NCBI GenBank assembly: GCA_026770585.1
Contig: MU646461.1
Location: 585,042-595,727, forward strand
Direction: 5' to 3'
DNA: 10,686 bases
From: Baffinella frigidus
Lineage: Eukaryota > Cryptophyceae > Cryptomonadales > Baffinellaceae
The first letter of the stretch is position 1. Every line of letters begins with the position of its first letter. The position numbers and the translations under genes were made by a program. Shown piece after piece: positions 1-5,503 of this stretch. Below the pieces are notes generated by a model. It was not told the origin of the DNA. It was given only the letters and a program-made list of their open reading frames with translations, and did not search any database.

Positions 1-143
1 TCTTAAGTCAATTCCCCTACAAATTTGTCAACTTATGCGGAGAGTAAAGAATAAGTTGACGAATTTGTAGAAAGAATAAGTTGACAAATTTGTAGGGGAA
101 TTGACTTAAGAAAATGAGTTTTAGAACTCGTTTTCTGAGATAA
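1..143. mobile_element. P3 foldback element, copy 1 (left edge cut by window)
   Basis: Inverted arms run from tcttaagtcaattcccc to ggggaattgacttaaga and continue on the right into a sub-hairpin ending CTGAGATAA at 143. The other copies begin with TTATCTCAG, so the left sub-hairpin lies outside the window. The central spacer at 37-50 is the reverse complement of the spacer in copies at 6008 and 6467. An extra partial arm (51-75) is inserted, so this copy is rearranged. No coding capacity; a non-autonomous foldback/MITE-like element is the simplest reading. Confidence 0.8.
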
Positions 144-171
144 GTTCGCAAGCTTTCTGGAAAGGCTTTCT

Positions 172-243
172 GTCAACGAAACTTACTACACAATTTGATC
201 TCACTAGTAACAGTAGAGCGTTTGTGTAGTTAATTTCGTTGAC
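172..243. repeat. Imperfect inverted repeat (hairpin)
   Basis: Left arm gtcaacgaaacttactacac pairs with right arm gtgtagttaatttcgttgac, with about 29 bases between them. A diverged relative of the right arm (gtgtagtaattttcgttg) lies near 3034. It could be a small foldback remnant. Confidence 0.6.
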
Positions 244-302
244 GCGAAACCCTTCTCAGCACGGCTTCTCTGAGATGGAACCCATAAGCAGGTTCTGGTG
301 AG

Positions 303-376
303 CGTATCGAGCGAGGCAGACAGGTGCAGGGTACTGCCCGACGGGACATTCGCGGAAGTTGTGCCAAAATCTGGTC
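303..376 (+). CDS. Exon-like island X1, copy 1
   Basis: A 74-bp segment also found at 695-768 with one difference, which is synonymous in the plus frame (ACA/ACC, Thr). Read in that frame it gives SSEADRCRVLPDGTFAEVVP, which has ordinary protein composition. Partial or decayed copies lie at 923, 1183 and 2916; the 2916 copy adds a synonymous GGG/GGC change as well as real substitutions. An upstream CAG and a downstream TCTG|GTCTGC could serve as splice sites. The frame stays open beyond the repeat to 522, but that extension is not conserved in the other copies. No family is recognised. It may be an exon or a dispersed gene fragment. Confidence 0.35.
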
Positions 377-519
377 TGCACCACCTCCCACACCCCACAC
401 GAGAATGCAAAAGGAGCCTATTCAAAACCGTGTTTTACATTTATGCAGCAACTTTCGTGAGTTTGGTCACGCAACTGTCCCGAGTTAGGCCAGCCACGAG
501 GTTGGTTACGTTGTCCTGG

Positions 520-694
520 TAGAGCGCTGTGCTGAGAAGTTGGCCACGGGAGATAATGGAAAATTGAGAAATTGGAGTCGTTTTGTCAACTTTGGAGAAA
601 TTTAGTACCTTGAATTTCTCAAAAGTGGACAAAATGGCTCCAATCTCCCCATTTTTCTATTTTTCGGTGGCCAACTTCTCGGCACAGCGCTCTA
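520..694. mobile_element. P4 palindromic element, 175 bp, TA-flanked
   Basis: Long inverted repeat with ends GAGCGCTGTGC and GCACAGCGCTC directly inside TA at 520-521 and 693-694. The arms stay complementary with mismatches to a centre near 607 (gaaatttagtaccttgaatt). MITE-like, with no transposase. Because the arms mirror each other, both strands read a similar short peptide beginning MST.EKF; this follows from the palindrome and is not taken as coding. X1 copy 2 begins directly at its right end. Confidence 0.75.
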
Positions 695-768
695 CGTATC
701 GAGCGAGGCAGACAGGTGCAGGGTACTGCCCGACGGGACCTTCGCGGAAGTTGTGCCAAAATCTGGTC
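695..768 (+). CDS. Exon-like island X1, copy 2
   Basis: The sequence matches copy 1 from cgtatcgagcgagg to the ctggtc end, with one synonymous difference. It lies immediately right of the P4 element, so the left repeat boundary coincides with the P4 end. The plus frame continues to a TAA at 811-813. The same C-rich, CT-rich sequence (cctcctcccacac type) follows it as follows the tails at 923 and 1183, suggesting an exon end plus the start of an intron were copied together. Function unknown; it may be a relic. Confidence 0.35.
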
Positions 769-799
769 CGTTCCTCCTCCCACACAGCCACACAGCGGA

Positions 800-851
800 C
801 TTGAATAACCCCTAAGCGATAAGACCTTGAATAACCCCTAAGCGATAAGAC
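800..851. repeat. Tandem duplication, 26-bp unit x2
   Basis: The unit cttgaataacccctaagcga plus taagac occurs at 800-825 and 826-851 without change. It runs into a CCTAGGACCCTACGGTAGG core fragment. Confidence 0.9.
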
Positions 852-916
852 CTAGGACCCTACGGTAGGCAACCCGTAGGGACATAGGGGGGTTCCTACG
901 GATACGGTAACGGAAG
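850..916. repeat. Palindrome-rich core fragment (CCTAGG / CCCTACGGTAGG)
   Basis: Carries cctaggaccctacggtaggc, then cccgtaggg and ttcctacggatacggtaac. This is the same core found inside the P1 and P2 elements and at 2285 and 5636, here without recognisable element ends. Confidence 0.6.
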
Positions 917-922
917 TCCCGG

Positions 923-953
923 GTGCTGCGGGACCTTCGCGCCAAAATCTGGT
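923..953 (+). pseudogene. Decayed tail of island X1
   Basis: Reads gtgctgcgggaccttcgcgc then caaaatctggtc, matching the 3' half of X1 with two internal deletions (one of 9 bases, one that shifts the frame). It is followed by the same ccgtgcctcctcac flank as the 1183 copy. Confidence 0.5.
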
Positions 954-958
954 CCGTG

Positions 959-1175
959 CCTCCTCACCCCCCTACACCCTCACCCCTACGCCCTACACCC
1001 TGCATTCTACACCCTCCACCCCCTACACCCTAAACTCTGCACCCTACACCCTCACCCTTACGCTCTAAGCCCTACACCCTACACCCTACACCCTACACCC
1101 TACACCCTACACCATACACCCTACACCCTACACCCCACACCCCACACCCCACACCCCACACCCTACATCCTCAGA
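959..1175. repeat. Telomere-like C-strand array, mainly CCCTACA
   Basis: Roughly thirty heptamer-scale units, with a run of CCCTACA near 1071-1135 and CCCCACA near 1130-1160, plus CCCTAAA/CCCTCAC variants. It is a variant of the plant-type CCCTAAA repeat in the C-rich orientation. No gene is seen here. Confidence 0.85.
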
Positions 1176-1182
1176 GTCCCCC

Positions 1183-1211
1183 GAACGCGGAAGTTGAGCC
1201 AAAATCTGGTC
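1183..1211 (+). pseudogene. Tail fragment of island X1
   Basis: Reads gaacgcggaagttgagccaa then aatctggtc, the last part of X1. It is flanked on both sides by telomere-like arrays and followed by tgtgcctcctcact, as in the 923 copy. Confidence 0.45.
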
Positions 1212-1225
1212 TGTGCCTCCTCACT

Positions 1226-1352
1226 CCCTACACCCTCACCCCTACACCCTACACCCAACACCCTACACCCTACACCCTAAACCCTAAACCCTAAACCCCC
1301 AACCCCAAACTCCAAACTCCAAACCCCAAACCCCAAACTCCAAACCCTAACC
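1226..1352. repeat. Telomere-like array, CCCTACA to CCCTAAA to CCCCAAA
   Basis: Variant blocks succeed one another: CCCTACA, then three CCCTAAA units near 1275, then CCCCAAA/CTCCAAA. No gene is seen. Confidence 0.85.
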
Positions 1353-1353
1353 C

Positions 1354-1699
1354 CAAAGAAAGCGAGCGGGGGGGCGTCGGCGGGGGTGGGGGTACTGGGG
1401 AGGGGGGCGCATTCCAGAACCCGAAACCCTAAACTCTACCCCCTGAACCCTAAACCCCAACCCCAGAGAAATCGAGCGGTGGTGGTGGTAGGTCGTCATC
1501 GGGCGGGGGCGGGGGGGGGGGTGCTGGGGGTCGAGGGGGGGGCAGGGCAGAAGCCTAAACACTAAACTCTGATCCCTAACCCCTGAACCCCACACCCCAA
1601 AACCCAGAGAAATCGAGCAGCGGTGGTGGTGGTGGGTCGTCATCGGGCGGGGGCGGGGGGGGCGGTGCTGGGGGTCTGGGGGAGGGGGGCGCGGGGCAG
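1354..1699. repeat. G-rich minisatellite, three units of about 110-141 bp
   Basis: Units begin at 1354, 1464 and 1605 with cagagaaatcgagcggtggt (the first diverged). Each goes on to a GGC/GGGG-rich block with gtcgtcatcgggcggggg and a gtactgggg/gtgctggggg step, and then a telomere-like C-rich stretch in the first two units. A His/Pro-rich minus frame spans it but is plainly repeat-encoded. Long G runs (1500-1520, 1650-1690) could form quadruplexes. The last unit leads into island X2. Confidence 0.8.
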
Positions 1700-1801
1700 A
1701 AGCGGCCACGGGAGGAGGAAGTCAACTTGAACCCTACGTTCGATTACGGGGACCAGGTCGGCATTTCATCATTATTTTTATTTCGCTTGACACATTATTT
1801 T
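1684..1801. repeat. 118-bp exact direct repeat, copy 1
   Basis: Identical to 2099-2216 over 118 bases, offset 415. It contains X2 and the start of its following T-rich flank, so exon-like island and intron-like flank were duplicated together and recently. Confidence 0.9.
1700..1756 (+). CDS. Exon-like island X2, copy 1
   Basis: Bounded by an acceptor-like GGCAG at 1695-1699 and a donor-like GACCAG|GTCGGC at 1757. It is 57 nt, phase 0, reading KRPREEEVNLNPTFDYGDQ. The third copy at 2756 keeps this frame despite divergence: a 6-nt (two-codon) deletion, synonymous ACG/ACA and GGG/GGC, and conservative Asp/Glu. That pattern suits past protein-level selection better than random decay. The basic KRPR followed by acidic residues could be a localisation signal, but nothing identifies a family. 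The upstream sequence is G-rich rather than pyrimidine-rich, which weakens the acceptor. Exon or duplicated exon relic. Confidence 0.45.
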
Positions 1802-1849
1802 ATTTTGCTTTATTAACTATTTCGGAAAGACCAGGTTGCTTTTCGCTTG

Positions 1850-1880
1850 GCAAAACAATCTTTCCGCTTCACACAATAAT
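1850..1880. repeat. Dispersed short repeat (ctttccgctt.acacaataat)
   Basis: Matches 2462-2489 with few changes. It lies in the AT-rich flank that follows X2; nothing else is seen from 1802 to 1950 apart from a weak inverted match accaggtt/aacctgg (1830, 1904). Confidence 0.6.
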
Positions 1881-1955
1881 AAAGTACTGCTAGTCGATCA
1901 AACCTGGCCCATTCGCCTCTTGAGGGATAGCTCGTCCACAAGGAGGCGCACCCCC

Positions 1956-2104
1956 CTAGGACCCTACAGCAGGCCTATCCCTTAAGTGGCGGACGGGCGA
2001 CACCCCAACTCGCCCTAGGCAGGTCCTAGGGCCCTACTGTAGGGCGTATGAGCCTACTCGCCACTTAAGGGATACCTGTAGCTCTACGGTGGTCCCTAGG
2101 GGGG
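1956..2104. mobile_element. P1-type core interrupted by a P2 element
   Basis: A core half cctaggaccctacagcaggc ends at 1975. Then come TA, the P2 element, TA, and the second core half (cctgtagctctacggtggtc) from 2075 to the CCTAGG run at 2095-2104. Compared with the uninterrupted reverse-orientation core at 7406-7440, P2 sits at the TA of GGCCTATGCC. Confidence 0.65.
1978..2072. mobile_element. P2 palindromic element, copy a
   Basis: 95 bp with ends tcccttaagtggcggacggg and ...gccacttaaggga, flanked by TA at 1976-1977 and 2073-2074. The inside carries ccctaggcaggtcctagggc and ccctactgtaggg. Its orientation is the reverse of copy c at 6720. Confidence 0.8.
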
Positions 2105-2216
2105 CGCGGGGCAGAAGCGGCCACGGGAGGAGGAAGTCAACTTGAACCCTACGTTCGATTACGGGGACCAGGTCGGCATTTCATCATTATTTTTATTTCG
2201 CTTGACACATTATTTT
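2099..2216. repeat. 118-bp exact direct repeat, copy 2
   Basis: Exact copy of 1684-1801, containing X2 copy 2. Confidence 0.9.
2115..2171 (+). CDS. Exon-like island X2, copy 2
   Basis: Identical to copy 1, including GGCAG before it and CAG|GTCGGC after it. Because the duplication includes the flanks and is exact, this copy adds no independent evidence for selection. It does show that the unit is mobile within the locus or was duplicated by unequal exchange. Confidence 0.4.
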
Positions 2217-2284
2217 TGTTTTTCTTTGAAAATAATTCTAACATCCGCACCCAACGATTCACCGCAAAGTGGCGAAAATCATTT

Positions 2285-2366
2285 GTGGCCTAGGGGGGGT
2301 CCTATGAAACACTAAGTCCTAGGGGCCCTACGGCCTACCGTAGGCAATACCGTAGGCCTATCTACC
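2285..2366. repeat. Palindrome-rich core fragment before X6
   Basis: Contains cctagggggggtcctatg, cctaggggccctacggccta and ccgtaggcaataccgtaggc. A clear relative lies at 5636-5697, where it again precedes an X6 island. The shared order, core fragment then CAG|GACGTT, shows that the two regions descend from one duplicated unit. Confidence 0.65.
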
Positions 2367-2376
2367 CAGTTGTCAG

Positions 2377-2427
2377 GACGTTGCCCTATTAGATAGCTAC
2401 CGTCACGCTTTTTGCTATACAAAATAA
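2377..2427 (+). CDS. Terminal-exon-like island X6, copy 1
   Basis: TTGTCAG|GACGTT marks an acceptor, and the phase-0 frame DVALLDSYRHAFCYTK ends at TAA 2425-2427. The two other X6 islands (5710, 6173) also read DV followed by small hydrophobics and Asp straight after CAG, and end in TGA. This copy runs on for ten more codons, so its stop may have been lost by mutation of the TGA after Leu-Asp. Too short to assign; it is called because three copies share acceptor, phase and pattern. Confidence 0.35.
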   Translation, partial: DVALLDSYRHAFCYTK

Positions 2428-2552
2428 TAGAGTAAGATAGCAACCGGCAGGCTTTCCGCTTTACAAATCTTTCCGCTTTACACAATAATTGTCTTTCTGC
2501 TTTACAAACCAATAGAGTACGATAGCAACCGGCACGCTTTTCGCTTTACAAA
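2426..2552. repeat. 42-bp direct repeat pair
   Basis: The unit aatagagtaagatagcaacc (continuing ggca.gctttccgctttacaaa) lies at 2426-2467 and 2511-2552 with three or four differences. Between them is the cttt.cgctttacacaataat motif also seen at 1850. Confidence 0.85.
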
Positions 2553-2608
2553 GTAGGGTTTTGCCCGCGCCCGGAGGCGAAGAGGTCAATCGTAAACGTT
2601 TGTAATTC

Positions 2609-2683
2609 GTAAATCGTAAACGTACAAAATCGTGTAAATCGTAAACGTACAAAATCGTGTAAATCGTAAACGTACAAAATCGT
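2609..2683. repeat. 25-bp tandem repeat x3
   Basis: The unit gtaaatcgtaaacgtacaaa plus atcgt repeats exactly at 2609, 2634 and 2659. A degenerate copy precedes it at 2585. Each unit holds the near-palindrome gtaaacgtac. Confidence 0.95.
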
Positions 2684-2755
2684 TAACGTAAATCCCGTTT
2701 TCTATTGTTTGTACCACACATCGTGGTCCACACAATAGAGTACAAATAGGGGCAG

Positions 2756-2806
2756 AAGCGGCCACGGAAGGAAGCTGTTAACCCTACATTCGAGTACGGC
2801 GACCAG
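2756..2806 (+). CDS. Exon-like island X2, copy 3 (diverged)
   Basis: GGGGCAG|AAGCGG opens and GACCAG|GTCGGC closes a 51-nt phase-0 island reading KRPRKEAVNPTFEYGDQ. Against the 57-nt copies it lacks exactly two codons, keeps the frame, and has two synonymous third-base changes plus Asp to Glu; splice-like ends are kept. This is the best evidence in the window that X2 was, or is, translated. It is followed by four T-rich ggtcggcatttttt steps that look like duplicated donor-side sequence. I would place it as an early exon of the 2756-6196 gene model. Confidence 0.45.
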
Positions 2807-2897
2807 GTCGGCATTTTTTGTTTTTTGGGGGTCGGCATTTTTTACATTTTTTTATGGCGTCATTTTTTACATGTAAATTAGGTCGGCATTTTTTTAT
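2806..2897. repeat. Donor-side repeat ggtcggcatttttt, about 4 copies
   Basis: Near-copies start at 2806, 2830, about 2856 (gcgtcatttttt) and 2881, separated by T-rich sequence. The first is the donor region of X2 copy 3. Confidence 0.75.
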
Positions 2898-2915
2898 ATT
2901 TCTCATGTTGCTTTA

Positions 2916-2960
2916 GAGCAAGGCAGACAGGTGCAGGGTACTGAGGGACGGCACCTTCGC
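2916..2960 (+). CDS. Exon-like island X1, copy 3 (diverged 5' half)
   Basis: gagcaaggcagacaggtgca aligns with X1. In the X1 frame it gives SKADRCRVLRDGTFA, with Pro to Arg, Glu to Lys and one synonymous change. The frame continues to TAA at 2998-3000 through sequence not shared with other copies. Diverged fragment; coding status open. Confidence 0.3.
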
Positions 2961-3047
2961 TAATCGAGTATTTGACTCAGATACGATCTGGCAAAGATAA
3001 TTACTTCACACCGAATTTGTCCAGTCACGTCCGTGTAGTAATTTTCG

Positions 3048-3139
3048 TTGCAATTCGGATCGGAGATCCCCGAAATCGTTTTTGACTCTATTCGTCCGGA
3101 TGAAATCGCCAAGCCCTCGAACCCAAACCCTGGACCACG
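3048..3139 (+). CDS. Possible exon-like stretch before X3
   Basis: A plus frame reads SEIPEIVFDSIRPDEIAKPS, a normal-looking mixed composition quite unlike the repeat-encoded frames nearby, then Asn-Pro runs from telomere-like CCCAAACCC. No ATG or clear acceptor starts it, and no second copy is available to test conservation. It runs into the CCACGCAG acceptor of X3 copy a in a different frame. Listed as a single-copy island only. Confidence 0.2.
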
Positions 3140-3142
3140 CAG

Positions 3143-3180
3143 GATATGCAGCTGTTTTTTTGGGGGGGCTACTTGGATTC
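3143..3180 (+). CDS. Exon-like island X3, copy a (degraded)
   Basis: CCACGCAG|GATATGCAGCTG begins the island, which reads DMQLFFWGGYLDS before running into the CT tract. The T and G runs differ from copy c, and GGCGAC is reduced to GGC, so this is a slipped or decayed version. Copies start at 3143, 3309 and 3472, spacing 166 and 163, each preceded by telomere-like CCCTAAA/CCCTGA sequence and copies a and b followed by CT tracts. Probably no longer a functional exon. Confidence 0.3.
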
Positions 3181-3190
3181 TCTCTCTCTC

Positions 3191-3222
<32 letters not shown>

Positions 3223-3262
3223 GCTCTCGCTCTCTCTCTATCTATATATCTTTTTCTTTTCT
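3178..3262. repeat. CT microsatellite 1
   Basis: Long (CT)n with rare CG/TA interruptions, then a T-rich tail. It lies between X3 copies a and b. The Ser-Leu open frames here are products of the repeat. Confidence 0.95.
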
Positions 3263-3308
3263 TTGATCTCTCCCTCCCACCCTAAACCCTAAATCCTGAG
3301 CCAAACAG

Positions 3309-3347
3309 GATATGCAGCTGTTTTGGGGGGGCGACTACTTGGATTCT
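3309..3347 (+). CDS. Exon-like island X3, copy b
   Basis: CCAAACAG|GATATGCAGCTG opens a phase-0 frame DMQLFWGGDYLDS that runs into the next CT tract. Relative to copy c there is GGG/TGG and loss of the downstream half of the exon, replaced by CT repeats. It shares the block from the acceptor to TACTTGGA with copies a and c. Intermediate in quality between a and c; likely a duplicated, truncated exon. Confidence 0.35.
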
Positions 3348-3447
3348 CTCTCTCTCTCTCTCTCTCTCTCCCTCCCTCCCTCCCTCCCTCTCGTTCTCGC
3401 GCTCTCTCTCTCTCTCCCTCTCTCTCTCTCCCTCTCTCTCTCTCTCC
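3345..3447. repeat. CT microsatellite 2
   Basis: (CT)n with CCCT and short interruptions, ending about 24 bases before the acceptor of X3 copy c, where it would serve as a polypyrimidine tract. Confidence 0.95.
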
Positions 3448-3471
3448 CAACCTAAACCCTGAACCAAGCAG

Positions 3472-3543
3472 GACATGCAGCTGTTTGGGGGAGGCGACTA
3501 CTTGGACTGTCTTGTCGATATGGCTTCGAACGACGATGTTCAG
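3472..3543 (+). CDS. Exon X3, copy c: best exon candidate in the window
   Basis: A 72-nt phase-0 island with an acceptor AACCAAGCAG|GAC, a CT tract about 24 bases upstream, and a donor GATGTTCAG|GTGGGT. It reads DMQLFGGGDYLDCLVD then MASNDDVQ, a mixed acidic-hydrophobic peptide with a GGG turn. Both ends fit the pattern seen in X2 (exon ends in CAG) and X4 (exon starts GAC), so X2-X3-X4 could be spliced in any order without changing frame. Downstream is a G-strand telomere-like intron-like stretch. The family is unknown to me. Two partial copies lie upstream. No plus-strand start codon can be tied to it. Confidence 0.5.
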
Positions 3544-3551
3544 GTGGGTTG

Positions 3552-3735
3552 GGTTCATAGGGTTCGTGAGGTTTGGGGTTAGGGTAGAGGGGGGTTAGGG
3601 TTCAGGAGGTTTGGGGTTAGGGTAGAGGACGTCGTAAATCAAAACCAGCGGGTTTAGGGTAGAGGGGGGTTAGGGTTCAGAAGGTGTGGGTTTAGGGCAG
3701 AGGGGATTTAGGGTTCAGGGGATTTGGGTCCAAAA
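3552..3735. repeat. Degenerate telomere-like G-strand repeats
   Basis: Units of the type agaggggggttagggttcag and gtttggggttagggt recur three or four times. The G-rich strand is on top, opposite to 959-1352. It lies directly after the X3 donor, so it would be intronic in the gene model. Confidence 0.8.
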
Positions 3736-3853
3736 CAAAATCCCTACAGGATTGAGGGTTCTGGGCTTACTCCGAAATAAAAAAATAAAAAATGAAAATG
3801 ATGAATAAAGAATAAAAAATGAAAATAACACGCTACACCACTAAAACGCGCGG

Positions 3854-3954
3854 GACGAGGGCAGCGCGAGCACCTTCAACGGGTTCAACGGGGGGGCCGT
3901 CCTCCACCCCAACCCCAACCCACCTGGTCGAGAGTGGAACGTCTCAAAGCAAAC
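3854..3954 (+). CDS. Exon-like island X4, copy 1
   Basis: GAC GAG GGC AGC GCG AGC opens a frame reading DEGSASTFNGFNGGAVLHP. Its first 22 codons all end in G or C, unlike the surrounding AT-rich and repeat sequence. The preceding bases are CGG rather than CAG, so the acceptor of this copy is damaged. The frame goes on (GREWNVSKQ) into the P3 hairpin and stops within it. Six further copies follow. Asn-Gly-Phe repeats recall structural or low-complexity proteins, but no family is recognised. Confidence 0.35.
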
Positions 3955-3996
3955 TTATCTCAGAAAACGAGTTCTAAAACTCGTTTTCTGAGATAA
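3955..3996. mobile_element. P3 short form (42-bp perfect-type hairpin)
   Basis: TTATCTCAGAAAACGAGTTC pairs with its mirror ending ACTCGTTTTCTGAGATAA around a four-base centre. Flanked by the 4-bp direct repeat AAAC (3951-3954 and 3997-4000). It equals one end hairpin of the long P3 form, so it may be a deletion derivative. Confidence 0.8.
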
Positions 3997-4098
3997 AAAC
4001 GTGGAACCTGCGTTGACTTGAGTGACAGTGGACTGCTGGGGGTGACCTCGTTGAGTCGTCTAAGCTCCACCTCAACCGGCTTTTGGTAGAGGCGTTGG

Positions 4099-4222
4099 AT
4101 CTCTCTCTCCCTCTCTCTCTCTCTCTCCCCTCTCGCTCCTCTCTCTCCTCTCTCTCTCTCCCCCCCCCTCTCACCTGCCCCTCACTCTCCCCTCTCCCCA
4201 TCTCTCTCCCTCCCTCCGCCAG
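4099..4222. repeat. CT/CCCT microsatellite 3
   Basis: Interrupted (CT)n with C runs, followed by gccagccgtgtaaccgtgga. The open frames on both strands are repeat-encoded. Confidence 0.9.
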
Positions 4223-4237
4223 CCGTGTAACCGTGGA

Positions 4238-4258
4238 ATCCGCCAACCGAGCAGTCTG

Positions 4259-4336
<78 letters not shown>

Positions 4337-4366
4337 GCTATCTGTCTCAATCCGCCAACCGAGCAG
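4238..4366. repeat. CT microsatellite 4 with flanking direct repeats
   Basis: aatccgccaaccgagcag occurs at 4238-4255 and again at 4349-4366, with (CT)n and two TATCGCT steps between. The right-hand copy is the acceptor of X4 copy 2. Confidence 0.9.
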
Positions 4367-4432
4367 GACGAGGGACGAGCGAGCAACTTCAACGGGTTGA
4401 AAGGGGGGGGTATCCGCTACCCTCTATCCTAA
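4367..4432 (+). CDS. Exon-like island X4, copy 2
   Basis: CCGAGCAG|GAC follows a CT tract that ends about 20 bases earlier, a good acceptor context. It reads DEGRASNFNGLKGGG and meets TAA at 4430-4432. A GGGG|GTATCC just after the conserved part could be a donor at about 4408, the only X4 copy with one. Copies at 4587 and 4768 share both flanks: telomere-like CCTAAACC, then an A/T block (ataaaataaaat type). Confidence 0.4.
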   Translation, partial: DEGRASNFNGLKGGGIRYPLS

Positions 4433-4479
4433 ACCACCTAAACCCTTAAACCCTTAAAAAAACCTGAACGCCTAAACCC

Positions 4480-4580
4480 GAAGATAAAATAAAAATAAAA
4501 TAAAATAGGTTACACAACACCCTCAAATAAAATAAAATAAAATAAATAACATGAAAATAATGAAATAACAATAAAACCAC
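4480..4580. repeat. AT-rich intron-like block of the X4 minisatellite
   Basis: ataaaataaaa-type sequence with acaacaccctc between. Related blocks lie at 4700-4745, 4878-4935 and 5176-5205, one per X4 unit. Confidence 0.8.
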
Positions 4581-4586
4581 AATCAG

Positions 4587-4652
4587 GACGAGGGGAAAGC
4601 GAGCAACTTCAACGGGTTCAACGGGGGGGGCATCCTTAACCCTCTATCCTAA
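4587..4652 (+). CDS. Exon-like island X4, copy 3
   Basis: ACAATCAG|GAC; reads DEGKASNFNGFNGGGILNP and ends at TAA 4650-4652. Conserved codons match copies 2 and 4; differences against copy 4 include AAA/GGA (Lys/Gly) and GGG/GGC (synonymous). Confidence 0.35.
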   Translation, partial: DEGKASNFNGFNGGGILNPLS

Positions 4653-4767
4653 ACCACCTAAACCCTTAGACCCTTAAACCCCCGAACCCCTAAACCCTAA
4701 GATAGAAATAAAATATAATATATAAATAAATAAATAAAATAGAAGTAACACCCTAAACCCCGATCAG

Positions 4768-4848
4768 GACGAGGGAGGAGCGAGCAACTTCAACGGCTTC
4801 AACGGGGGGGGCTTCCTCCACCCTCACCCCACACCACCAGGACCCTAA
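4768..4848 (+). CDS. Exon-like island X4, copy 4
   Basis: CCGATCAG|GAC; reads DEGGASNFNGFNGGGFLHPH and ends at TAA 4846-4848. The downstream residues HPHPTPP resemble those of copy 1 (HPNPNPP), so more than the first 45 nt is related between copies 1 and 4. Confidence 0.35.
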   Translation, partial: DEGGASNFNGFNGGGFLHPHPTPPGP

Positions 4849-4950
4849 ACCATTAAACCCCCGAACCCCTAAACCCTAAAATAGAAATAAAACATAATAT
4901 ATAAATGAATAAATAAATAAAATAGAAGTAACACCCCAAACCCCAACCAG

Positions 4951-4979
4951 GACGAGGGACGGGGGCGCTTCCTCACCCT
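4951..4979 (+). pseudogene. Truncated X4 island, copy 5
   Basis: CCAACCAG|GACGAGGGACGGGGG then jumps into the gcgcttcctcaccctc block, losing the Phe-Asn-Gly part. Confidence 0.4.
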
Positions 4980-5065
4980 CGGGGGGGGGGGGGCGAGGCG
5001 GGCTCGTCCTGGACCAGTTTCCCACCAAACCCGAACCCCGCCTAACCCCCTCCACCCTTAACTAG

Positions 5066-5110
5066 GACGAGGGAGGGGCGAGCAGCTTCCATGGGTTTAA
5101 CAGGGGGGCG
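5066..5110 (+). CDS. Exon-like island X4, copy 6
   Basis: AACTAG|GAC; reads DEGGASSFHGFNRGA. AAC to CAT (Asn to His) and a TAG acceptor set copies 6 and 7 apart from copies 2-4. Confidence 0.3.
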
Positions 5111-5306
5111 TCCTCCACCCTCACCCCACACCACCAAACCCCTAAACCATTAAACCCCCGAACCCCGAAACCCTAAGATAGAAATATAATATAATATATA
5201 AATAAGGCGCTTCCTCACCCTCGGGGGGGGGGGGCGAGGCGGGCTCGTCCTGGACCAGTTTCTTACAAAACCCGAACCCCGCCTAACCCCCTCAACCCTT
5301 AACTAG

Positions 5307-5427
5307 GACGAGGGAGGGGCGAGCAGCTTCCATGGGTTTAACGGGGGGCCATCGTCGTCGTCGGGGGGGGCTAGCGGGTTCAGCAGCTCGGTTGCGTCCG
5401 CCTCTAACGCGTCCAACGAAGCGGTCT
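5307..5427 (+). CDS. Exon-like island X4 copy 7 joined to Ser-rich X5
   Basis: AACTAG|GAC starts DEGGASSFHGFNGGP and the same frame continues without a break into SSSSGGASGFSSSVASASNA, ending SNEAV at a GT next to the CT tract. The second X5 copy at 5549 reads the same with third-base changes. Strand is not certain: the minus strand of X5 also reads an open protein-like frame (LDALEADATELLNPL), and the same changes are mostly silent there too. Splice context and agreement with the X4 frame favour plus. Low-complexity Ser/Ala/Gly composition; no family assigned. Confidence 0.4.
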
Positions 5428-5503
5428 GTCTCTCTCTCTCTGTCTCTCTCTCTCTCTCTCGCTATGTCTGTCTGTCTCCCTCTCTCCCTCCCTCTCTCTC
5501 TCT

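Larger units (their letters stand above)
4365..5350. repeat. Minisatellite of X4 units, 115-241 bp spacing
   Basis: The marker aggacgagg recurs at 4365, 4585, 4766, 4949, 5064 and 5305 (spacing 220, 181, 183, 115, 241), plus a diverged start at 3853. A full unit is an exon-like island, a telomere-like C-rich stretch and an AT block. From 4964 a longer sub-block (gcgcttcctcaccctcgggg to the next island) repeats at 5206, an offset of 242. Confidence 0.9.

Noticed and set aside
441-804. Two similar peptides (63 and 73 codons) on opposite strands
   Set aside because: The likeness is forced by the P4 palindrome; differences are not codon-silent.
1347-1709. 120-codon minus frame rich in His and Pro
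   Set aside because: Encoded by the G-rich minisatellite and GGTGGT runs; no unique segment.
1730-1760. tRNA-like T-loop (acgttcgatta)
   Set aside because: No acceptor stem or anticodon arm around it; it is part of X2.
3048-4400. Long Ser-Leu and Arg-Glu open frames over CT tracts (also 5292-5640 and 9351-9627)
   Set aside because: They exist because CT/GA repeats contain no stop in several frames; composition follows the repeat and changes strand with it.
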